64,000 nt of DNA, taken from positions 1 through 64,000 of the forward strand of contig WTGQ01000004.1 in assembly GCA_011525365.1 (NCBI GenBank). The letters run 5' to 3'. How positions within the stretch are numbered: position 1 is the stretch's first letter; each line of letters opens with the position of its first letter. Source of the DNA: Acidobacteriota bacterium. GTDB taxonomy: Bacteria > Acidobacteriota > Thermoanaerobaculia > Multivoradales > Multivoraceae. Below are positions 49,174 through 57,739 of this stretch, piece by piece. A program made the position numbers and the translations under genes. The notes below the pieces were generated by a model. The model worked only from the letters and a program-made list of their open reading frames with translations, did no database searches and was not told the origin of the DNA.

Positions 49174-49606
49174 TCGGATCGTGCTCACGAAGGACCAGGC
49201 GGCGGTGCGGCTGAAGGGAGGAGATGTCGGCACGATCGTGCATGTCCACCGCGACGGGGAAGCCTTCGAGGTGGAGTTTCTGGCCCTGGACGGCAACACG
49301 GCGGCAGTGGCGACCGTGCCGGCGTCCCAGCTTCGTCCCGTGGCGGCGACCGATCTCACCCATGCGCGCGTCTTGAACTTGGCCGGGTATAGGCTCAAGC
49401 GGATGAGCCGCCAGAAACCAGGTGAGCCTCCTCGTCGTCCGGGGGAGTACGTTGAGCGCGGTCCTCGTGGCGGCCAGGTTCCCGATCCAAGACAGGTCAC
49501 CATTGAACGTGGTGATACGCCTCTACCTCCAACCCAGGAGAGCGGGAGGACTTGGGAACGCGTCGGTCCTCCTCGGCCTGACAAGCAGCGACGACGCAAG
49601 GCCTGA
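49157..49606 (+). CDS. DUF4926 protein fused to a YjzC-like tail
   Basis: This gene encodes 149 residues overlapping the DUF6883 gene by 17 bp. Residues about 1-72 fit DUF4926 (LTKDQAAVRLKGGDVGTIVH, then VPASQLRPV). From about residue 82 a YjzC-like module follows (KPGEPPRRPGEYVERGPRGG, then RGDTPLPPTQESGRTWERV). The fusion is uncommon to my knowledge. It is probably the partner or immunity component of the DUF6883 protein. Confidence 0.65.
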   Translation: MLQKHDRIVLTKDQAAVRLKGGDVGTIVHVHRDGEAFEVEFLALDGNTAAVATVPASQLRPVAATDLTHARVLNLAGYRLKRMSRQKPGEPPRRPGEYVERGPRGGQVPDPRQVTIERGDTPLPPTQESGRTWERVGPPRPDKQRRRKA

Positions 49607-49695
49607 GTTAGCCGCGGCGAATCCTCGCCGGCGCATTGGGCGGCCATTCTTCGGCCCTAGCCCGCGCCTGTGGTTTTCTCTAAGCGCTGGCCGAA

Positions 49696-49718
49696 CGTTG
49701 ACCGTCCCCCGGTCAACG
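49696..49718. terminator. Hairpin between convergent genes
   Basis: CGTTGACCG (49696-49704) pairs perfectly with CGGTCAACG (49710-49718). It lies between the convergent DUF4926 and DUF4238 genes and probably ends both transcripts. Confidence 0.6.
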
Positions 49719-49728
49719 GGAGGTGTCT

Positions 49729-50709
49729 TTAGCTGGTTCGTTTGACGCGGGGGCGCAAGCCAGACGAGCGCTCTTCGAACCATGTGCGCATCGGGGGAGG
49801 AGTTCCAGCGTCGTTCAGTGTCACCGTCAGATCGGCGCGACATCGGCCGACCAACGTCTCGTGAGCGTTGTTCGCTATCCAGGCGTTGAGACTGGCCACC
49901 AGCTCTTCCGTTGCCGTTTCCGACGTGAATCTCTGCTTCCAGGGCGGCACGATCAACGCACGGGACGGCGAGAGCGGAAAGTACAGGGCGTACTCGTCGT
50001 CCTCGGGCACCCTCTCCTCTTGCGGACCGAGGATGTTCACGACCGGGTTGTCGCTTGTAACGAAGCGGCGCTCCGTCTCGTTCCTCAGAATCGTCACCGG
50101 ATGCCCTAGTCGGTCGAAGAAGAGAACGCAGGTCGTGTTCGCGCTTGCGATCCGCGCCAGAATCGCGGCACCACCCTCGGACATGAGGTCAGTCTGGGCG
50201 ATCCGCGATCGGATGCCCTGGCCGCGGAACGCCAGGTCACCTAGAAACTCGAAGAAGTTGAGCGCCGACTTGGACTTGACCAGGACATCGGCGTCTCCCA
50301 CCATGAGCCGATCCGCGATGGTCTTCGCCTTGTCTTCCGACTTGGCCAGGCGGCGCTCCTCGTTGTCCTTGAGAGCACCAGACAGCAGCTTCTTCTCTTT
50401 CTCCCCCAGGTGTGGCGACGGCAGAACGAGAGTCTTCAGCGTCGAGTGAAACAGGGCGCCCTCCAGGATCGCCTCTGCCATTGGGCGGGCGTTCTTCGAC
50501 GTGACGTGCTCCGCGACGAACGTGGACAGGACGGCGATGTCCTGCACGGTCAAGACCGGAGACTCATAGAAGTCTCTCCTGGCGAGGATCCTCCTCGGCT
50601 TAGTGGGGCCCAGAATCTTGCCGTTCCTCGAGAACAGTACGCGCCCGTCCTCGTCCCCCCACTTCTTGATGTACCACTGAGGAACAGTGTGCTGAGTCCT
50701 CGCCGTCAT
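49729..50709 (-). CDS. DUF4238-family protein
   Basis: This gene encodes 326 residues from the ATG at 50709. Family marks are QHTVPQWYIKKWGDEDGRVL at the start, RRFVTSDNPVVNILG in the middle and YALYFPLSPSRALIVPP near the end. DUF4238 proteins are frequent solo genes in accessory and defence regions. The biochemical role is unknown. Confidence 0.8.
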   Translation of the reverse strand: MTARTQHTVPQWYIKKWGDEDGRVLFSRNGKILGPTKPRRILARRDFYESPVLTVQDIAVLSTFVAEHVTSKNARPMAEAILEGALFHSTLKTLVLPSPHLGEKEKKLLSGALKDNEERRLAKSEDKAKTIADRLMVGDADVLVKSKSALNFFEFLGDLAFRGQGIRSRIAQTDLMSEGGAAILARIASANTTCVLFFDRLGHPVTILRNETERRFVTSDNPVVNILGPQEERVPEDDEYALYFPLSPSRALIVPPWKQRFTSETATEELVASLNAWIANNAHETLVGRCRADLTVTLNDAGTPPPMRTWFEERSSGLRPRVKRTS

Positions 50710-50789
50710 GTCGCAGGTCTCCCGAAGTTCTGTGGACGGGTTGTTCCGTGCCTCCACCCCAATCGGCCGCCCGCTTTCACGGCCGAACG

Positions 50790-51699
50790 GCGGAGCGTAC
50801 GACAGGTGGAGACGCGCCGGATCGGGCCCGACGGCTTCGCCGGCAAGGACCGCTCGTGGAACGATCGCGGCCTGGTCGAGGACTGGCGGCGGGAATGGGC
50901 GGCTCATGCCAACCACGCCCTGGCGCGCAACGGAGAGCGGGAGCGCATCGACCATCGGAGCCTTGCCTCGCAGCGCCAGGACGCTCTGGATCGCGACGAC
51001 CAGGTGGCCGCCGCGGAACTGGATCGGCCGGCCGGCGTCCACCTGGGCCGCGCCCGGCACCAGGAGATCCGGACCCGCCGGCCGTCCGAGCGCGTCAGCC
51101 GCGCCCTCGAGGACCAGCCCGATCGACCGCAGTTGCGGTCGCTACGGGAGCAGCTGGTCGAACAAGAGCGCGCCCTCGAGCGGGAACAGCCGGAGTTGCG
51201 GCCGTCCGGGCTTGAGCGCCTCTCCTCGCGGGATCGCGGGCTGCGGCAGGCCATCGAGAGGACGGTCGGGAAGCTCCTGGAGTGCGTCCGGGAGCTCATC
51301 GGGCGCTTGCGGGAACGGGAGCGGGCGTTGGAAGCGCAACGCGAGCGCCAGCGACAACGAGAGCGGGCATTGGAGATGCAACGCCAGCGGGAGGAGGAAG
51401 CCCGACGCCAGCGAGACCTCCGGGCCGCCTTGCGCGAGCACGAGGCCCTGGTCAAGGCCGGCAGGTACAAGGCCGCCTTCCGCCTGGAGGAACAGGTCAT
51501 CGACCCCGCGAAGCAATGGGGCGAGCTCAACAAGGACCAGGAAGCCAAGGACCGCTACGAGGCCGTCCGCGAGCTGAGCTGGAAGCGCTCCTACGACCAG
51601 CGAGTCGGCACGGCCCCGAACGTCACCGACGAGGACATCAGCCGCGCCGTCGCCGAGCGGACCTACGACCGCGATCGCGACTACGGCCCGAGCAGGTAG
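50790..51699 (+). pseudogene. C-terminal remnant of a MobL-type relaxase
   Basis: The frame is open but the relaxase N-terminal domain is missing. The first recognisable block (DRSWNDRGLVEDWRREWAAH, then ANHALARNGERERIDHRSLA) is the post-catalytic region of MobA/MobL relaxases. Coiled Arg/Glu repeats follow, then the ~95-residue tail shared with ArdC (LREHEALVKAGRYKAAFRLE, then EQVIDPAKQWGELN, ending DYGPSR). The lost 5' part abuts the divergent DUF4238 gene. Confidence 0.7.
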
Positions 51700-51710
51700 G
51701 GAGACGCCGG

Positions 51711-51968
51711 ATGGTCAGCCTCGAAGACCGGATGCGGGAGAACCGGCGCGTGCTCGCCGAGATCACCGAGACCCAGTGCGCCATCGCCCAGGTCGGTCCC
51801 GCAGCAGGCAAGGAGCTCGTCGCCCTTACCGAGGCCGCCAGGCGCATGCACACGGCGCTCAACCGCGCCGGCTGCGCACTGCTCACGGTCTGCGTCCGCG
51901 CCGGCGTGTTCGGCGGCCTAATCGTGGCGGTTGCCGACTGGCTCTTCTCTCAAGCTCCGCCCCCGTGA
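51711..51968 (+). CDS. Coiled-coil membrane protein, paralogue of the 24616 gene
   Basis: This gene encodes 85 residues: MVSLEDRMRENRRVLAEITE, a helical segment and one transmembrane helix (LLTVCVRAGVFGGLIVAVAD). It directly follows the relaxase remnant, as its paralogue belongs to the ardC operon. Confidence 0.6.
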   Translation: MVSLEDRMRENRRVLAEITETQCAIAQVGPAAGKELVALTEAARRMHTALNRAGCALLTVCVRAGVFGGLIVAVADWLFSQAPPP

Positions 51969-52301
51969 AAGCGCCTCAGCGGCCAGGAGCGCGTCGAAGG
52001 CCCTGGGAATGACCGGGGTCAGCCCTTTCGACGCCGAGAACGGCCCTTCCTGAGCCGCCGAATCCGGGGAACGTAGTCCCAGGGGGGCAAGGCCCGCAAC
52101 GCACATCGGGCTCAGGCCAGCGCAACGGTCGCGCTCACCGTGTCACCGGATGGATCTCAGGCGGCCGTGAGGCCGCTCGCTCTGTGGGGCCGTGAAGGAG
52201 TGTGATCGGTCGATCTCCCCAGGGAGGGGTCACGGGCCGATTCAGGGGGCGGAAAGTCGCCGTTCCCAGGGGCTTTACGCCCCCAGGAACGGCAAGCTCT
52301 C
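51969..52301. other. Convergent intergenic region with cassette 3' module
   Basis: No gene was seen here. It contains the reversed copy of the GCCCGTGACCCC / ACCGATCA element (52202-52240) and the cassette terminator (52257-52293). Both belong to the minus-strand unit ending at 52302. Confidence 0.6.
52202..52293 (-). terminator. Cassette terminator module of the L4 unit
   Basis: Read on the minus strand this is a stem GCCGTTCCTGGGGG / CCCCTGGGAACGGC with a GTAAAG-type loop, then GACTTTCC. The GCCCGTGACCCC / GGGGAGATCGACCGATCA element follows. The block aligns with 3574-3666 of the L1 unit. Confidence 0.75.
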
Positions 52302-52529
52302 TTACCGACGAGACCAGTTAGCGAAAGCCTGGCGCCACCAGTAAACAGCCAGCACCATCAACAGCGCGCCCACCGTCCCTAGCGTTACCAGCGTACCGGT
52401 TGACATGGAGCCGCCACGGAAAACGATGGCCCCCCCTGAAAACAGCGCGCCTCCAAGCAGCGCACTTCCAAGCAGCGCCGGAATCGCGAACCCGACGGCC
52501 CTAATGGCCAAAGGCCTTACAGGATTCAT
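52302..52529 (-). CDS. Two-helix small membrane protein (L4 unit)
   Basis: This gene encodes 75 residues with hydrophobic helices VGFAIPALLGSALLGGALFS and LVTLGTVGALLMVLAVYWW and a basic C-terminus. It overlaps the upstream gene by 29 bp and is the last gene before the cassette terminator. No family was recognised. Confidence 0.55.
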   Translation of the reverse strand: MNPVRPLAIRAVGFAIPALLGSALLGGALFSGGAIVFRGGSMSTGTLVTLGTVGALLMVLAVYWWRQAFANWSRR

Positions 52530-52902
52530 CCATCGCTTTTTCTAGAAGTGTAGTTGAAACGCCAGAGCAGCAAGAGCCGAGGCGGTCCCACTCCGCCACC
52601 AGCCCGAGGTACAGGCGATAGGCCGGCGCCGATTCACAGCCCGAGGCGCCGCTCGGGGCACCAGATCCGCAGGGGATCGTAGATCGCCCGTCCCCCAGGG
52701 AGCCTTTGGGGGACGGGCAGGTTCCGATCGCACGGTGACGGCTTTTCCCCGCGCGAGTTGTTTCACCCCCCCAGATCAACGACAACAAGTACAGCCACGC
52801 GGAGACCTGAAGACTTACAAGAGCCACCAGGAACATCCTTCGCGAGTGCGACCTGAGCCGATCAAGATCACGGTGGGATTCTGGGCGTTGCAGGCTGATC
52901 AT
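52501..52902 (-). CDS. Single-helix membrane protein with a rep-like segment (L4 unit)
   Basis: This gene encodes 133 residues from an ATG in TGATG overlap with the 28-residue peptide gene. A basic N-terminus precedes one transmembrane helix (MFLVALVSLQVSAWLYLLSL). The C-terminal ESAPAYRLYLGLVAEWDRL closely resembles SAPEFRAYLGLVHEWDRR of the rep at 59279. The 3' half is probably captured rep DNA, so the true product may be shorter. Confidence 0.4.
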   Translation of the reverse strand: MISLQRPESHRDLDRLRSHSRRMFLVALVSLQVSAWLYLLSLIWGGETTRAGKSRHRAIGTCPSPKGSLGDGRSTIPCGSGAPSGASGCESAPAYRLYLGLVAEWDRLGSCCSGVSTTLLEKAMDESCKAFGH

Positions 52903-52988
52903 CACGCGCAACGATAACCCGCGTACAAGCCGCCTAGAAGCGCAGCGCCACCCAAGAACGCACCAACCGGTCCCATGGTCCCCAACAT
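52902..52988 (-). CDS. 28-residue glycine-zipper membrane peptide (L4 unit)
   Basis: This gene encodes 28 residues (MLGTMGPVGAFLGGAALLGG, then LYAGYRCA). The Gly/Ala spacing fits a self-associating transmembrane helix. It is the first reading frame after leader L4 and is coupled by TGATG to the next gene. No clear ribosome site was seen, so expression is uncertain. Confidence 0.4.
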   Translation of the reverse strand: MLGTMGPVGAFLGGAALLGGLYAGYRCA

Positions 52989-53084
52989 GGGACCGAAACG
53001 ACCAGCCTCTGCAATCGGTGAGTTCGGCACACATGAGCCCGGGTGCGTGCAACAGCGCCGGCGGTACGTGGGTCAATTCGAGTA

Positions 53085-53250
53085 CCCTGCAAAGGGGAGG
53101 AAACTTTGTTACGCTGTACCAATCTCTGGCCCGCTACGGCCCCGCGACTACCCCCGCGTAGGTTGGACTAGACACCCCCTCGTTTTGGGGCCGTAGCGCC
53201 CGTCGTAGCGGGTCGTTTCCCCCCTTTCTTGTGAGCAGGGGCCGGCCGCC
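53085..53250 (-). repeat. Promoter-leader repeat L4 (inverted, truncated)
   Basis: This is the minus-strand copy of the leader. It matches L1-L3 from GGCGGCCGGCC to the TTTGCAGGG that carries the -35 box, then diverges before the -10. The cassette end is thus altered or supplied with a new -10. Confidence 0.8.
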
Positions 53251-53326
53251 GAGTCTGGGACCCAGCGGGCGGCGATGGGAAGTCGAGGGAGCGGCATCGT
53301 TTTCCCAAAGCGCGCTGCGCGCGGCG

Positions 53327-54277
53327 TCACTTGCCGTCCCCCGGTTGCGCGTATGGCACGGCGATTGCCGTCATGGCGTCCTTCTTGGCCTGTTCTCCGC
53401 GTCGGTCGTATCGCCTAGTCGTGTCGAGGCTGGCGTGCCCCATGAGATCGGCGACGGTGGCCACGTCGACGCCCTGGTCGAGCGCCCGCGTGGCAAACGT
53501 CCGTCTCAGCACGTGCGGCGAGAAGCGCCCGATCCGCGCCTGCTCGCTTCGCAGTTCCACGCGGCGGGCTATGGCGCGGCCGGTGAGGCCGCGGCCGCCT
53601 TGGACCCGGCCGGCCTTGTTAACCGGCGCGAACAGCGGCCCCTCGTCGTCGCCGCGCAGTTCGAGCCAAGCTGCCAGGGCGTCCCGCGCGCCGTCGCCGA
53701 TGTAGACGAGCCGCTCGCGGCGGCCCTTGCCGCGGACCCTGAGCGCCCAGGTCTCGGCGCCCGTCACATCGAGGTCGGCGAGGTCTGCGGCGGCGGCCTC
53801 GGCGCGCCTGAGGCCCACGCCGTAGAGCAGGGCCAAAAGCGCCGCGTCCCGGACGCCGGCGGGCGTGCCGTCGGCGGCGGCCCCGAACAATCGCGCCACC
53901 TGGCCCATGTCGAGGGCGCGGCCGGGAGCGGAGCCGCCCTTGACCGTCTTGAGCGCGTCGAGGCGTCGTTCGAGGTCGGCGCGGTCGAGGTCGCCGTGCT
54001 GCCAGGCGCGGCGGAGCACTCCGCGCACGCTGGCGAGGCTGGCGTTCGCGGTCGCTGGCTTGTAGTTGCCGGCGAGTCCGTTGCGCACGGCTTCGAGGCT
54101 GGCCGCGTCGGCTCGGTGCCAGGGGTAGCGCCGCCAGTCCGCCGGATGCCCGGCGGCGATGGTGGCGGCCCTGCGCAGGTTCGAGCGGACTGCCGGGCGG
54201 GCCGCTTCGGACTGCGCGGCGACGTAGGCGGCCGCGTGCCGGTGGTGCCTGGAGGTCGGTTCGAGGTCCGGGGTCAT
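53327..54277 (-). CDS. Tyrosine integrase, second subfamily (intact)
   Basis: This gene encodes 316 residues. The core-binding domain is about 25-115. The catalytic residues are Arg in YGVGLRRAEA (near 164), Lys in RVRGKGRRERLVY, His-x-x-Arg in SPHVLRRTFATRA, His in LMGHASLD and Tyr in TTRRYDRRGEQ. It resembles phage/XerD-type integrases. It is the only full member among four related sequences in the window (remnants at 36.7, 61.5 and 63.5 kb). AT-rich TAAGATATATTATAGG at about 54322-54338 may hold its promoter or an adjacent att site. Confidence 0.92.
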   Translation of the reverse strand: MTPDLEPTSRHHRHAAAYVAAQSEAARPAVRSNLRRAATIAAGHPADWRRYPWHRADAASLEAVRNGLAGNYKPATANASLASVRGVLRRAWQHGDLDRADLERRLDALKTVKGGSAPGRALDMGQVARLFGAAADGTPAGVRDAALLALLYGVGLRRAEAAAADLADLDVTGAETWALRVRGKGRRERLVYIGDGARDALAAWLELRGDDEGPLFAPVNKAGRVQGGRGLTGRAIARRVELRSEQARIGRFSPHVLRRTFATRALDQGVDVATVADLMGHASLDTTRRYDRRGEQAKKDAMTAIAVPYAQPGDGK

Positions 54278-54585
54278 GGTGGGGTGGTCGTTCGCGGGGA
54301 TGGCGGGGTGTTGTTTCCGGTAAGATATATTATAGGGAATGATAGCACCGCAAAACGACGCGAGAGCGAACCGGACGCGCGGTCCAGGGCCGCCCCGGCC
54401 TCGGAAGCTGGGGCGGCGCGTGTCGACGCCACAATGGCCGCGCCGCCCCCGGCCTTCGCCAGGCTGGCCGCCAGCGAGGACCGCGACGAAGCCTAGCGGA
54501 CGGGGAAGGGGCGGCCCGGCCGCCGCGAGCGCAGTAGTCGGACCGCTCTGCTACGGTTTGCCGCCGTGAGCGGAAACGAGCGGAT
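54278..54585. other. Region between integrase and zinc-ribbon gene
   Basis: No gene is supported here. It contains the AT-rich patch near 54322 and, at 54545-54563, TCTGCTACGGTTTGCCGCC, which matches the end of the promoter leader (TCTGCTACGGTCGCCGCC). This may be another use of the same extended -10 promoter. Confidence 0.45.
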
Positions 54586-54810
54586 TTGAACGGCCGAGCG
54601 CGCCCAGACCGGCCCGTGGCTCCCGCGGACCGCGAGCCGGCGGCGGAGCCCGAACCGACCCCTGGGCGCCGAGACGCGACCGGCTGGACCGCCTGCCCGG
54701 ACTGCGCCGGCAAACTGGCCGCGCAACTGTCCATCCTGCCGGCGACGGAGCACCTGGTCCGCTGCCTGGACTGCGGAGCCGAGTACGTCGCACGAGCGAG
54801 ACCCGCCTGA
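54586..54810 (+). CDS. Small zinc-ribbon protein
   Basis: This gene encodes 74 residues from a TTG coupled to a seven-codon frame (or a shorter form from a GTG at 54616). The C-terminal half is a zinc ribbon, TGWTACPDCAGKLAAQLS, then HLVRCLDCGAEYVA. It is similar in type to the phage-like zinc ribbon at 33.9 kb. Confidence 0.5.
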   Translation: MNGRARPDRPVAPADREPAAEPEPTPGRRDATGWTACPDCAGKLAAQLSILPATEHLVRCLDCGAEYVARARPA

Positions 54811-55028
54811 GCCTCCGCGCCGCGGCGATCGCACTGGGCAAGATCGAGCGCGGACTGCTGACGCCGACCGAGCGCGCGCGCCTGTACGAACGCGCCGCCG
54901 AGGCCCTGGACGCCGCGGACCTGGAGACGCCGACCGATGACGCCGAAGGACGGCGCAAGCTGGCGGCCGCCGAGCGGCGCTACCGCCGAGTCCGCGAACG
55001 AGCCGGCGACGTGGGACTACTGTCGTGA
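54807..55028 (+). CDS. Helical phage-like protein, start unclear
   Basis: From about 54807 a frame reads LSLRAAAIALGKIERGLLTP, then TERARLYERAAEALDAAD, and ends VRERAGDVGLLS. It is clearly coding-like but lacks a normal start, so it may be fused to or frameshifted from the zinc-ribbon gene. A more decayed duplicate lies at 57740-57967. Confidence 0.4.
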   Translation: MSLRAAAIALGKIERGLLTPTERARLYERAAEALDAADLETPTDDAEGRRKLAAAERRYRRVRERAGDVGLLS

Positions 55029-55092
55029 ACGACCTGAAGCCCTGAGAGACCTCGGAATCGCCGCAAGCGCAGCGGCCCCTCCTGAGCGCTGC

Positions 55093-56025
55093 TCACTGTT
55101 TGCAGAAGTAGACGAAGAGGTTCTTGCGGTCTCTTGAGCGCTCTAGCTCCGCGACAATCGGGATGAGCTCCTCCGGTAGCAGCTCCCCACGGGCAGTCCC
55201 TCGAGTTCGCGCACGTTGGAGCGCGTCCCAGTCCGACGAAGGCTGAGGTCCCCGCCTGGGGTTGGCCGTATTGTCCAGATGTGCCGCGATCTCATGGCGG
55301 TGTTCAACCAGGAGCTGGTGAAGGCGCTTGTAGCGCCTATCCCAATCCTCGCGCTCGGAACCTCCGTCGCGGAGACGATTGCAGCAATGGCCGATGACAT
55401 CGTCGATCTCGTGGTCAATCCGTTCCGCTACCGGCGGAAACCGTGCTGGTTTGCCGCTCACATGAAGACTGGCTTGCGTGATCGCGACGGCGGCAATCTC
55501 GATCAGCGCTCCGATGTGGTTGGTCGGCGGCGCCTTGCGGCGATCGGGTTCGCCGCAGCTGTCCGTCCACCCCTCCAGGAGCACGTACCGCCAGTTGGCG
55601 TACCCTTGGCCCACCGCGTTCAGAAAGTCGCTGGCCGTCTTGAGGGGGATGTAGTCGTGGAGATCGACAAAAGACTGGTAGGCACTCTCAACGGCCTCCT
55701 TGTCGGCAGCCGGAAGCTCAGCGAACAGTGCGTCGAGATCGTGGCCCGAACCACGCTCGATGCAGTCGCGCACCTCGACCGGTGGAATGCGCCAGTGAAT
55801 CGACAGCAGTAGCTTGAACGCCTGCTCGACGAGTTGGTAGCCAGTGGGAATCCAAGTCCATGACCGGGCGTAGTCGTAGTCGGGAGTACGGGTAGGCTGA
55901 TGGCGTGGCGCGTTCTGCCACAGTTGGTTGACGATCTGGTGCGCGATCTTCAGGCGTTCAGCGGCGTCCCGCAGAACGCGATCGCGCGGTCTGGCGACAT
56001 CAAGGTCCATGTTGGGGCGCTTCAA
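55093..56025 (-). CDS. HEPN-type protein, candidate defence effector
   Basis: This gene encodes 310 residues. An N-terminal helical part has GYQLVEQAFKLLLSIHWRIP, then GSGHDLDALFAEL, typical of HEPN-fold proteins. The later LLVEHRHEIAAHLDN gives R243-H-x4-H249, the Rx4-6H catalytic motif. The end (ELIPIVAELERSRDRKNLFV) is repeated in a decayed copy at 58040-58175. It is next to R-M system 3 and divergent from it. HEPN proteins often act as RNases in abortive infection or toxin-antitoxin systems, but no antitoxin is obvious. Confidence 0.6.
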   Translation of the reverse strand: MKRPNMDLDVARPRDRVLRDAAERLKIAHQIVNQLWQNAPRHQPTRTPDYDYARSWTWIPTGYQLVEQAFKLLLSIHWRIPPVEVRDCIERGSGHDLDALFAELPAADKEAVESAYQSFVDLHDYIPLKTASDFLNAVGQGYANWRYVLLEGWTDSCGEPDRRKAPPTNHIGALIEIAAVAITQASLHVSGKPARFPPVAERIDHEIDDVIGHCCNRLRDGGSEREDWDRRYKRLHQLLVEHRHEIAAHLDNTANPRRGPQPSSDWDALQRARTRGTARGELLPEELIPIVAELERSRDRKNLFVYFCKQ

Positions 56026-56069
56026 AGGGGTCCGAGCTTGCTAGCGTCCCCGATGGTACTGTGGCCGGT

Positions 56070-57080
56070 ATGAGTTCCGTGTCGGCCCAGGTACCTCGGG
56101 CCCCGGCTGATCCGCTCCTCGACTTCGTACCGCGACGTTGGCGGTCACTACAGGATCCGCGAAGGGATCTCCCGAAACTAGCTAGAGACCCACGCGCAAC
56201 CGTTCGGATCGAGCGGCGGCTCGCCGAGTTGCCAACGCGTCACGAACTCTTCCTGGGCGACTCTCGCTCCATCCCACAACTGGCGCCGGAATCGATCCAT
56301 CTCGTGGTCACGTCGCCTCCTTACTGGACCCTGAAGGAGTACCCGGTTTCTGACGGTCAACTCGGCTGGGTTACAGACTACGAGGACTTCCTGGACCAAC
56401 TCGACAAGGTCTGGCACCGCTGCTACGAGGCGCTTGTGCCAGGGGGCAGGCTTGTCTGTGTGGTCGGCGACGTTTGTCTCTCCCGGCGTCGCCACGGACG
56501 TCATGCCGTAGTGCCGCTGCACGCTTCAATCCAGGAGCGCTGCCGGGCCGTCGGCTTCGACAATTTGGCCCCGATCATCTGGCACAAGATCGCCAACGCT
56601 ACCTACGAGGTAGCAGGCAGCAAGGGTGCGTTCCTGGGCAAGCCCTACGAACCGAACGCAGTCATCAAGAACGACATCGAGTTCATCCTGATGCAGAGGA
56701 AGCCTGGCGGCTACCGGCGGCCCACACCGGCCGCGAAGCTTCTGAGCCTGATTCCCGCCGATCTCCACCACAGGTGGTTCCGCCAAGTTTGGGAGGGCGT
56801 CGGAGGAGCGTCCACCCGCCACCATCCCGCCCCCTACCCACTTGAGGTCGCCGAGCGGCTGATTCGCATGTTCAGTTTCGCCGGCGACACCGTGTTCGAC
56901 CCTTTCATGGGCACCGCCACGACTCAGTCGGCGGCGGCGAAGTGGGGACGGAACAGCGTCGGCGTCGAAGTGGAACCGGAGTACTTCGAGGCTTCACTGG
57001 CACGGATGTCGAGCCAAGCTGCTCACATGTTCCAACAGGTGGAGATCGTGTCTCACTCAGGAGGTGTCCCTTCTGGCTGA
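56070..57080 (+). CDS. DNA methyltransferase (R-M system 3)
   Basis: This gene encodes 336 residues, beta-class: catalytic LVVTSPPYWTLKEYPV near 78-93 and the SAM motif VFDPFMGTATTQSAAAKWGR near the C-terminus, ending VGVEVEPEYFEASLARM. TSPPYW points to N4-cytosine or N6-adenine methylation. A GTG at 56061 is an alternative start. Confidence 0.88.
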   Translation: MSSVSAQVPRAPADPLLDFVPRRWRSLQDPRRDLPKLARDPRATVRIERRLAELPTRHELFLGDSRSIPQLAPESIHLVVTSPPYWTLKEYPVSDGQLGWVTDYEDFLDQLDKVWHRCYEALVPGGRLVCVVGDVCLSRRRHGRHAVVPLHASIQERCRAVGFDNLAPIIWHKIANATYEVAGSKGAFLGKPYEPNAVIKNDIEFILMQRKPGGYRRPTPAAKLLSLIPADLHHRWFRQVWEGVGGASTRHHPAPYPLEVAERLIRMFSFAGDTVFDPFMGTATTQSAAAKWGRNSVGVEVEPEYFEASLARMSSQAAHMFQQVEIVSHSGGVPSG

Positions 57081-57110
57081 GACCGACAGTGCCTCGACCG
57101 GGACCGGAAG

Positions 57111-57713
57111 TTGACGATCACACTTCAAGGGGCGATAGAGCACCTCTACCGGGTCGCCGTAGTCGAACGGAAGACCACCTCGCCCGCCAGGTTGGCAGGC
57201 TTGGCCGACTTCTGCGTACAAGAGCTGGAGAAACGCGGCGTAGCCGGCGTTGCTGCGGAGGTAGCGGTCCAAGGCTTCGGGCGGGTGAAGCAGTGGGACG
57301 TGGCCTGGGAACATGCTGGAAAGGCTCGGCTGGGTATCTCTCTCAAGTCGCTACTCAAGAACATCGCGGGTACCGTCCCCAATCGCATCGACGACCTCAT
57401 CGGCGAAGTCGCCAACGCACAGCTTCACTCACCCGAGATCGTCATTGGCTACGTCATGGTCTTCGACCGAAGCCAGGACTCGTGGTCGAAGAAGCACGGC
57501 TCGACGTGGCTAGAGTTACTGAAGTCGCGCTTGGACCAACTGTCCCAAAGAGCGCCGCCGGCCTGGGCGACCGGAACGTTCGAGGGCTGTGCGCTCACTG
57601 AAGTCGACTTCACCAAGGGACCCGTACTCTGTTCGGACCCGTCCGATATCGACCGCCTATTCGATCGCCTCGTGGACCACGTGAGGTACCGAAATCCCGA
57701 AGCGCTCGGCTGA
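57111..57713 (+). CDS. Putative type II restriction endonuclease (R-M system 3)
   Basis: This gene encodes 200 residues from a TTG 30 bp after the methyltransferase. VKQWDVAWEHAGKARLGISL, then KSLLKN fits a PD-(D/E)xK-like core (Asp, then S-L-K). VANAQLHSPEIVIGYVMVFD is a plausible core strand and helix. The assignment comes from position and this motif. The family was not identified. Confidence 0.6.
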   Translation: MTITLQGAIEHLYRVAVVERKTTSPARLAGLADFCVQELEKRGVAGVAAEVAVQGFGRVKQWDVAWEHAGKARLGISLKSLLKNIAGTVPNRIDDLIGEVANAQLHSPEIVIGYVMVFDRSQDSWSKKHGSTWLELLKSRLDQLSQRAPPAWATGTFEGCALTEVDFTKGPVLCSDPSDIDRLFDRLVDHVRYRNPEALG

Positions 57714-57739
57714 CGCCCCTTCCCCAGCGTGGCGGCCAC

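Noticed and set aside
51969..52301. tRNA or structured RNA gene in the hairpin-rich gap
   Set aside because: The hairpins are the cassette terminator and its linked element. No cloverleaf could be drawn.
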